From the NCBI GenBank assembly GCA_014843695.1, contig CM026387.1, positions 66,260,139-66,324,138 of the forward strand: a stretch of 64,000 bases of DNA, read 5' to 3'. This DNA is from Archivesica marissinica (taxonomy: Eukaryota > Mollusca > Bivalvia > Venerida > Vesicomyidae). A model generated the notes under the pieces. The model was not told the origin of the DNA. It saw only the letters and a list, made by a program, of their open reading frames with translations, and ran no database searches. The position numbers were made by a program, and so were the translations under genes. Shown piece after piece: positions 55,817 through 64,000 of the stretch (the stretch's first letter is position 1; each line of letters begins with the position of its first letter).

Positions 55817-57717
55817 TTATTCTGTAGTGCGGATTTGGAATGCAGTGTAAATATATTTTGATAGATTATTAATAACGTATATTGAAGTAGAAGACATTAA
55901 AGTTCTAAATTTATTAAGTGTTGGCCAATGGCAAAAGTACGGTTTGAAATATTTCTTTCTTAAATCTTTATAATTCGGGCAGACAAGTAAAAAGTGGTAT
56001 TCGCTTTCAATGGCGTTCATGGTGCATGATTTACAAAGTCTTTGTTCTCTGGGTGTGCCATCATATCTACCTGATTCAATAAAAAGACTATGGGAGCTAG
56101 TCCTAAATCGTGATAAGGTTGTTACATATTTTCTATCTAAATGTATTTCTAAATATTTTTCAAGATTAAAGTCATGCTTAAAAATACAGTAATGCTGTAG
56201 TCGGGTAGAATTATTTATTTCTGAGTACCATTTTTGTAAATAATTATCAATAATTCTTTGTTTAATAGTTTCTATGGGTATTGAATTTCGAGTATGTTGT
56301 GTAAGTCCGTGTTCTTCTAATATGGATTTAATTTGAAACGCCCAGTTAGTTTGATTGTAGTTTGCATTTGTGTCGATCTCGGTTAGTAAAAACAAGTATG
56401 TACGTTTTATTAATGATGAATCTTTTTGGCATAACATTTTTGCCCAATATTTTATCATGTTTATCTTTCGGGTTATATACATCGGTACCCTATGCAGTTC
56501 TCCGTAAAGTGCCGTAAGGTTCGTTGATTTCCTAACACCTAGCAATCGGCGTAAAAACTTTGTGTGTATTAATATCAGGAGCTGGATGTATACCCCACAC
56601 TTCTGAGCACATGTTTAAAATAGATCCGACTAACGTATCGAAAAGCTTAAGTTTTTGTGATATAGGTAGTTCTATTTTGTCAAAAATTTTAAATAAATTG
56701 TGCAATGCAAATGATGCGTGTTGTGCTATGTTTTTCTGGCTTCGATTCCAATTACCGTTCTTGTATAAATTGATGCCCAGGTATTTAAACGAATTAATGA
56801 CTTCAATTTTATTATCATATATATATAGGTCAATGTTTGTGTGTCGTCCCTTCTCAAAAATTATAGCCTTGGTTTTGGATGTGTTGATCTTCATTCCCCA
56901 TAACTGACAGTAGTTTTCAATGTCTCTTATCATAGATTTTAGTGCTTCTGGTGTTTTCGCAAAGAGAGCCATGTCGTCTGCGTAAAGTATTAAGAAAAGT
57001 ATTAATCCGTTCATGGTGAAAATGCCATCTATATCAGTACCGATATTATCTATCAGATCATTCACGAAGAGCATGAATAGGATGGGAGAAGCAGGATCAC
57101 CTTGTTTCAATCCCATTTCAGAGTTGAATAGGTCAGAGGTTGACGTATTAAACTTTACATATGACTTAATGGCAGTGTACATAGACTTAATAGCTGTTAC
57201 CAGTTTACAACTTACATTTTCGCTTATGAGTTTTTGCCATAGTAGCGTTCTATCTATGTTGTCATAGCATTGTTGATAATCAATGAAAATACAGTAGAGT
57301 TTTTGCCCCGAATTAAGTACTTTAGAGATAATAGTCTGTAATATGAAAATACAATCGCCAACAGACTTGGCTTTCTGGAAACCAAACTGATTGGGTGATA
57401 TTTTTTCATGTTTTGATGACCATTTGGTTAGCCTATTCAATAAAATGTGTGAGTAAATTTTTGCGGTTATGTTTATAAGCGTGATACCTCGATAATTTTT
57501 CGCGTCGTTCTGATCTCCTTTTTTATAAATAGGAGTAATTATACCCACTCCCCACGATGTGGGGTATTCGCCGCTATCAAACATTCTGTTATACAATTTT
57601 ATTAGAAAGGGTGATATCAAGTCGTAACATGATTTAAATATTTCACTTGTTAAATTATAAGGCCCTGGTGCCTTATTATTATTCATACATTTACGAATAT
57701 GAGTTGTGAGACAGAAT
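55817..57717 (-). pseudogene. LINE reverse transcriptase, 5'-truncated, one frameshift
   Basis: Minus strand. The first frame (to 56532) starts in the RT fingers with NNNKAPGPYNLTSEIFK, PIYKKGD and NYRGITL; motif A is FIDYQQCYDNID, motif B GLKQGDPASPILF, motif C YADDMALF (about 56973), then KINTSKTK and FKYLGINLY. After SEVWG a frameshift near 56545 moves to a second frame (56545-55817) with LYGELHRVPMYITR and the C-terminal cluster RLCKSC...YHFLLVC. All catalytic Asp are present; the endonuclease is missing. The first dozen residues of the open frame (57746-57718) belong to the flanking repeat. Same broad lineage as the LINE at 1300-2886. Confidence 0.9.
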
Positions 57718-57784
57718 AGAGTGACTCCTGTACTGACCCTATACATTTTGGTGATTGTAGCCTAATATATGGCCGGGCTGAGCA
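57718..57784. repeat. Third copy of the repeat flanking the second LINE
   Basis: Differs from 55587-55653 at only a few positions. Either an unusually long target duplication or part of a pre-existing tandem repeat into which the LINE inserted. Confidence 0.85.
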
Positions 57785-57862
57785 TTCAAATCGTTTTATT
57801 AACGCACACAACTTAATCACCTGAGTTTATAATATATGAGTGTTAACTAAACATCTTAGTAC

Positions 57863-57904
57863 GCTCACACACATGGTTCGCCGGAGGTGAGGGTAAATAA
57901 GATC

Positions 57905-57951
<47 letters not shown>

Positions 57952-57952
57952 G
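57863..57952 (-). repeat. Single copy related to the 61/67-bp satellite, with (CAT)n
   Basis: On the minus strand, gatgattgatcttatttacc and ctcacctccggcgaaccatg match the satellite at 30715; the gatgatgat block has expanded to a (CAT)n run at 57907-57951. Confidence 0.75.
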
Positions 57953-58907
57953 TGACAACCGTTACAAACAAGTCACTAACATCATTACTGAATAATGGAA
58001 TGTGATAACTGTTTCAATTAATAAAACCAAATAGTAGATTTCTATTATAATTATTACCTTATTTAGCATCACAGTTTTGTGTGGATATTCATCGATTAGA
58101 TTTATCATACTTATCCCGTTGACCGCCTCAATCGAGTAATTGCACGGTGGGTGATTCTTACCTTACCAGATTTGGAATACAGTAATATTTCCACTACATT
58201 TTCATGTCGTATTATAGTGTGTTAAGGAAGTCAACACATAGAATAATTACTCCATATTTATTTCGACGACTTGTACAGATGCTTTTGCGTATAGTTCAAC
58301 CGTATGCGCAGCTTTCGTCATTTCTATTTTAAGAATCGTGAGGCACGCGAAAGGTATGTATTTTACTTACGCATATACTCTGGCTAGTCCGGAACTATCA
58401 CATTAAATTTACGGCAAGGTTATCCAATAAAATGCTGGAAACTGCATTGAAGCTTAATACATATATTTATAACATATTATCGCTGCAGACGAGTAATAAA
58501 TAATTATGTATATATTTAACTAGCTAGTGTATTATCAACGCATACCTTGGTTTCCGCCGTAGATATGTATGCTAAAATCAACCATTGATTCCGGGAAAGC
58601 TCCGGGGAAGTATTACACATGTATTGATAGTCTTCCTTGCCAAGCATATAATGCCATGTGTGTATGTGGTGGCTGAACCATAACGCGTTAACTTGACTAT
58701 TTTATGGAGATCATGTGCCAGATGACCGTGTTGTCAACCATTAGTGACCAGCAAACTAACCTAATAACGATTGATCTCTGCTATATGTTGAACGGACGAT
58801 GCATTAAATGACATAATTTATCGTTTCCCCCAATACTTCTTTGTCTTGGCTTAAACATATTTATTCCACAATACATGCACACACGGTCAAAGAAGTACGT
58901 ATATACT
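57953..58907. other. No recognisable feature
   Basis: AT-rich, non-coding. Confidence 0.5.
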
Positions 58908-61900
58908 ACTGCTAGCATTCTCTGAATGATTCTAACCTACTGCTGGTATTCTCTGAATGATTCTAACCTACTGCTGGTATTCTCTGAATGATTCTAACCT
59001 ACTGCTGGTATTCTCTGAATGATTCTAACCTACTGCTGGTATTCTCTGAATGATTCTAACCTACTGCTGGTATTCTCTGAATGATTCTAACCTACTGCTA
59101 GTATTTTCGGAATAATTCTAACCTACTGCTAGTATTCTCTGAATGATTCTAACCTACTCTGAATGATTCTAACCTACTCTGAATGATTCTAACCTACTCT
59201 GAATGATTCTAACCTACTGCCAGTATTCTCTGAATGATTCTAACCTACTGCTAGTATTCTCTGAATGATTCTAACCTACTGCTAGTATTCCCTGAATGAT
59301 TATAACCTACTGCTAGTATTCTCTGAATGATTCTAACCTACTGCCAGTATTCTCCGAATGATTCTAACCTACTGCTAGTATTCTCTGAATGATTCTAACC
59401 TACTGCTGGTATTCTCTGAATGATTCTAACCTACTGCTAGTATTCTCCGAATGATTCTAACCTACTGACAGTATTCTCTAAATGATTCTAACCTACTGCT
59501 GGTATTCTCTGAATGATTCTAACCTACTGCTAGTAATCTCTGAATGATTCTAACCTACTGCTAGTATTCTCCGAATGATTCTAACCTACTGCTAGTATTC
59601 TCTGAATGATTCTAACCTACTGCTAGTATTCTCTGAATGCTTCTAACCTACTGCTAGTATTCTCTGAATGATTCTAACCTACTGCTGGTATTCTCTGAAT
59701 GATTCTAACCTACTGCTAGTATTCCCTGAATGATTCTAACCTACTGCTAGTATTCTCCGAATGATTCTAACCTACTGCCAGTATTCTCTGAATGATTCTA
59801 ACCTACTGCTGGTATTCTCTGAATGATTCTAACCTACTGCTGGTATTCTCTGAATGATTCTAACCTACTGCTAGTATTCTCTGAATGATTCTAACCTACT
59901 GCTAGTATTCTCTGAATGATTCTAACCTACTGCTAGTATTCTCTGAATGATTCTAACCTACTGCTGGTATTCTCTGAATGATTCTAACCTACTGCTAGTA
60001 TTCTCTGAATGATTCTAACCTACTGCTAGTATTCTCTGAATGATTCTAACCTACTGCTAGTATTCTCTGAATGATTCTAACCTACTGCTAGTATTCTCTG
60101 AATGATTCTAACCTACTGCTAGTATTCTCTGAATGATTCTAACCTACTGCTAGTATTCTCTGAATGATTCTAACCTACTGCCAGTATTCTCTGAATGATT
60201 CTAACCTACTGCTAGTATTCTCTGAATGATTCTAACCTACTGCTGGTATTCTCTGAATGATTCTAACCTACTGCTGGTATTCTCTGAATGATTCTAACCT
60301 ACTGCTGGTATTCTCTGAATGATTCTAACCTACTGCTGGTATTCTCTGAATGATTCTAACCTACTGCTGGTATTCTCTGAATGATTCTAACCTACTGCTA
60401 GTATTCTCTGAATGATTCTAACCTACTGCTAGTATTCCCTGAATGATTCTAACCTACTGCTAGTATTCTCCGAATGATTCTAACCTACTGCCAGTATTCT
60501 CTGAATGATTCTAACCTACTGCTGGTATTCTCTGAATGATTCTAACCTACTGCTAGTATTCTCTGAATGATTCTAACCTACTGCTGGTATTCTCTGAATG
60601 ATTCTAACCTACTGCTAGTATTCCCTGAATGATTCTAACCTACTGCTAGTATTCTCCGAATGATTCTAACCTACTGCTAGTATTCTCTGAATGATTCTAA
60701 CCTACTGCTGGTATTCTCTGAATGATTCTAGCCTACTGCTAGTATTCTCTGAATGATTCTAACCTACTGCTAGTATTCTCTGAATGATTCTAACCTACTG
60801 CTAGTATTCTCTGAATGATTCTAACCTACTGATAGTATTCTCTGAATGATTCTAACCTACTGCTAGTATTCCCTGAATGATTCTAACCTACTGCTAGTAT
60901 TCTCTGAATGATTCTAACCTACTGCTAGTATTCTCTGAATGATTCTAACCTACTGCCGGTATTCTCTGAATGATTCTAACCTACTGCTAGTATTCTCTGA
61001 ATGATTCTAACCTACTGCTGGTATTCTCTGAATGATTCTAACCTACTGCTAGTATTCTCTGAATGATTCTAGCCTACTGCTAGTATTCTCTGAATGATTC
61101 TAACCTACTGCTGGTATTCTCTGAATGATTCTAACCTACTGCTAGTATTCTCTGAATGATTCTAACCTACTGCTAGTATTCTCTGAATGATTCTAACCTA
61201 CTGTCTGTATTCTCTGAATGATTCTAACCTACTGCTAGTATTCTCTGAATGATTCTAACCTACTGCTAGTATTCTCTGAATGATTCTAACCTACTGCTAG
61301 TATTCTCTGAATGATTCTAACCTACTGCTAGTATTCTCTGAATGATTCTAACCTACTGCTAGTATTCTCTGAATGATTCTAACCTACTGCTGGTATTCTC
61401 TGAATGATTCTAACCTACTGCTAGTATTCTCTGAATGATTCTAACCTACTGCTAGTATTCTCTGAATGATTCTAACCTACTGCTAGTATTCTCTGAATGA
61501 TTCTAACCTACTGCTGGTATTCTCTGAATGATTCTAACCTACTGCTAGTATTCTCTGAATGATTCTAACCTACTGCTAGTATTCTCTGAATGATTCTAAC
61601 CTACTGCTAGTATTCTCTGAATGATTCTAACCTACTGATAGTATTCTCTGAATGATTCTAACCTACTGCTAGTATTCTCTGAATGATTCTAACCTACTGC
61701 TAGTATTCTCTGAATGATTCTAACCTACTGCTAGTATTCTCTGAATGATTCTAACCTACTGCCAGTATTCTCTGAATGATTCTAACCTACTGCTAGTATT
61801 CTCTGAATGATTCTAACCTACTGCTGGTATTCTCTGAATGATTCTAACCTACTGCTAGTATTCTCTGAATGATTCTAGCCTACTGCTAGTATTCTCTGAA

Positions 61901-62047
61901 TGATTCTAACCTACTGCTGGTATTCTCTGAATGATTCTAACCTACTGCTAGTATTCTCTGAATGATTCTAACCTACTGCTAGTATTCTCTGAATGATTCT
62001 AACCTACTTCTGGTATTCTCTGAATGATTCTAACCTACTGCCAGTAT
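58908..62047. repeat. 31-bp satellite, about 100 copies, cut by the gap
   Basis: Units read ctgctagtattctctgaatg + attctaaccta. Common variants are ctgctggtatt, ctgccagtatt, attccctg and attctccg. Units shortened to 20 bp (tctgaatgattctaacctac) occur in a row at 59154-59215. Confidence 0.99.
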
Positions 62048-63047
62048 NNNNNNNNNNNNNNNNNNNNNNNNNNNNNNNNNNNNNNNNNNNNNNNNNNNNN
62101 NNNNNNNNNNNNNNNNNNNNNNNNNNNNNNNNNNNNNNNNNNNNNNNNNNNNNNNNNNNNNNNNNNNNNNNNNNNNNNNNNNNNNNNNNNNNNNNNNNNN
62201 NNNNNNNNNNNNNNNNNNNNNNNNNNNNNNNNNNNNNNNNNNNNNNNNNNNNNNNNNNNNNNNNNNNNNNNNNNNNNNNNNNNNNNNNNNNNNNNNNNNN
62301 NNNNNNNNNNNNNNNNNNNNNNNNNNNNNNNNNNNNNNNNNNNNNNNNNNNNNNNNNNNNNNNNNNNNNNNNNNNNNNNNNNNNNNNNNNNNNNNNNNNN
62401 NNNNNNNNNNNNNNNNNNNNNNNNNNNNNNNNNNNNNNNNNNNNNNNNNNNNNNNNNNNNNNNNNNNNNNNNNNNNNNNNNNNNNNNNNNNNNNNNNNNN
62501 NNNNNNNNNNNNNNNNNNNNNNNNNNNNNNNNNNNNNNNNNNNNNNNNNNNNNNNNNNNNNNNNNNNNNNNNNNNNNNNNNNNNNNNNNNNNNNNNNNNN
62601 NNNNNNNNNNNNNNNNNNNNNNNNNNNNNNNNNNNNNNNNNNNNNNNNNNNNNNNNNNNNNNNNNNNNNNNNNNNNNNNNNNNNNNNNNNNNNNNNNNNN
62701 NNNNNNNNNNNNNNNNNNNNNNNNNNNNNNNNNNNNNNNNNNNNNNNNNNNNNNNNNNNNNNNNNNNNNNNNNNNNNNNNNNNNNNNNNNNNNNNNNNNN
62801 NNNNNNNNNNNNNNNNNNNNNNNNNNNNNNNNNNNNNNNNNNNNNNNNNNNNNNNNNNNNNNNNNNNNNNNNNNNNNNNNNNNNNNNNNNNNNNNNNNNN
62901 NNNNNNNNNNNNNNNNNNNNNNNNNNNNNNNNNNNNNNNNNNNNNNNNNNNNNNNNNNNNNNNNNNNNNNNNNNNNNNNNNNNNNNNNNNNNNNNNNNNN
63001 NNNNNNNNNNNNNNNNNNNNNNNNNNNNNNNNNNNNNNNNNNNNNNN
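62048..63047. other. Assembly gap, exactly 1000 N
   Basis: Placeholder gap between two different satellites; its true size is unknown. Confidence 0.98.
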
Positions 63048-64000
63048 ACATGGCTGTGTCATACACAGTGTAATAGCAAACAAAAACACATGGCTGTGTC
63101 ATACACAGTGTAATAGCAAACACAAACACATGGCTGTGTCATACACAGTGTAATAGCAAACAAAAACACATGGCTGTGTCATACACAGTGTAATAGCAAA
63201 CACAAACACATGGCTGTGTCATACACAGTGTAATAGCAAACAAAAACACATGGCTGTGTCATACACAGTGTAATAGCAAACAAAAACACATGGCTGTGTC
63301 ATACACAGTGTAATAGCAAACAAAAACACATGGCTGTGTCATACACAGTGTAATAGCAAACAAAAACACATGGCTGTGTCATACACAGTGTAATAGCAAA
63401 AACACATGGCTGTGTCATACACAGTGTAATAGCAAACAAAAACACATGGCTGTGTCATACACAGTGTAATAGCAAACAAAAACACATGGCTGTGTCATAC
63501 ACAGTGTAATAGCAAACAAAACACATGGCTGTGTCATACACAGTGTAATAGCAAACAAAAACACATGGCTGTGTCATACACAGTGTAATAGCAAACAAAA
63601 CACATGGCTGTGTCATACACAGTGTAATAGCAAACAAAAACACATGGCTGTGTCATACACAGTGTAATAGCAAACAAAACACATGGCTGTGTCATACACA
63701 GTGTAATAGCAAACAAAAACACATGGCTGTGTCATACACAGTGTAATAGCAAACAAAAACACATGGCTGTGTCATACACAGTGTAATAGCAAACAAAAAC
63801 ACATGGCTGTGTCATACACAGTGTAATAGCAAACAAAAACACATGGCTGTGTCATACACAGTGTAATAGCAAACAAAAACACATGGCTGTGTCATACACA
63901 GTGTAATAGCAAACAAAAACACATGGCTGTGTCATACACAGTGTAATAGCAAACAAAAACACATGGCTGTGTCATACACAGTGTAATAGCAAACAAAAAC
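63048..64000. repeat. 40-bp satellite, running off the window
   Basis: Units read acatggctgtgtcatacaca + gtgtaatagcaaacaaaaac, about 24 copies, nearly identical. Each unit holds the dyad ctgtgt-cat-acacag. Variants: 39-bp units missing one a, aaacacaaac in place of aaacaaaaac, and one shorter unit at 63395-63404. Confidence 0.99.

Overview
This window reads as AT-rich animal intergenic DNA made almost entirely of repeats. Degenerate non-LTR and DIRS-like retrotransposon proteins, several tRNA-headed SINE families, short inverted-repeat DNA transposons and about twenty tandem arrays fill it. I found no convincing host gene, no bacterial-style operon and no CRISPR array. Codon use, stops and repeat types point to a metazoan, probably a lophotrochozoan and most likely a mollusc such as a bivalve. 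That placement rests on my impression of the SINE and LINE types and is an inference.

Layout. 1-10 kb: an (ACGC)n microsatellite abuts a 5'-truncated LINE reverse transcriptase (about 1300-2886). A complete hAT-type MITE (4101-4501), a 36-bp satellite and several SINEs follow, including one SINE inserted in another. 10-20 kb: 30-bp, 17-bp and 44-bp satellites, two hidden LINE fragments (13619-13760 and 14712-14985), tRNA-Thr-like repeat units, and one arm (16207-16803) of an inverted duplication. 20-31 kb: a piggyBac-type MITE (23376-23617), 112-, 54-, 22- and 56-bp arrays, the second arm of the inverted duplication (27799-28414), and a 61/67-bp satellite. 31-34 kb: a 1000-N gap whose two sides carry the same 842 bases, so it is probably an unmerged contig overlap. 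35-50 kb: (GACA)n, more SINEs, a 26-bp satellite that seems to have grown out of a dead LINE C-terminus (42690-44240), and a SINE-in-SINE nest (49440-49994). 50-53 kb: a broken DIRS-like element with RNase H and tyrosine-recombinase remnants. 55.7-57.7 kb: a second LINE on the minus strand, intact in its catalytic core but frameshifted. 58.9-64 kb: a 3.1-kb 31-bp satellite, a second 1000-N gap, and a 40-bp satellite running off the end.

The parts do not form a pathway. The relation between them is parasitic: SINEs have no enzyme and depend on a LINE reverse transcriptase; MITEs depend on transposases not encoded here. Families A and B share a 3' tail although their tRNA heads differ, and families C and D share another tail. 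This suggests two tail-recognising LINE lineages, or tail swapping. At least four insertions can be ordered in time from exact target-site duplications. Long open frames inside the satellites come from unit lengths divisible by three and are not genes.
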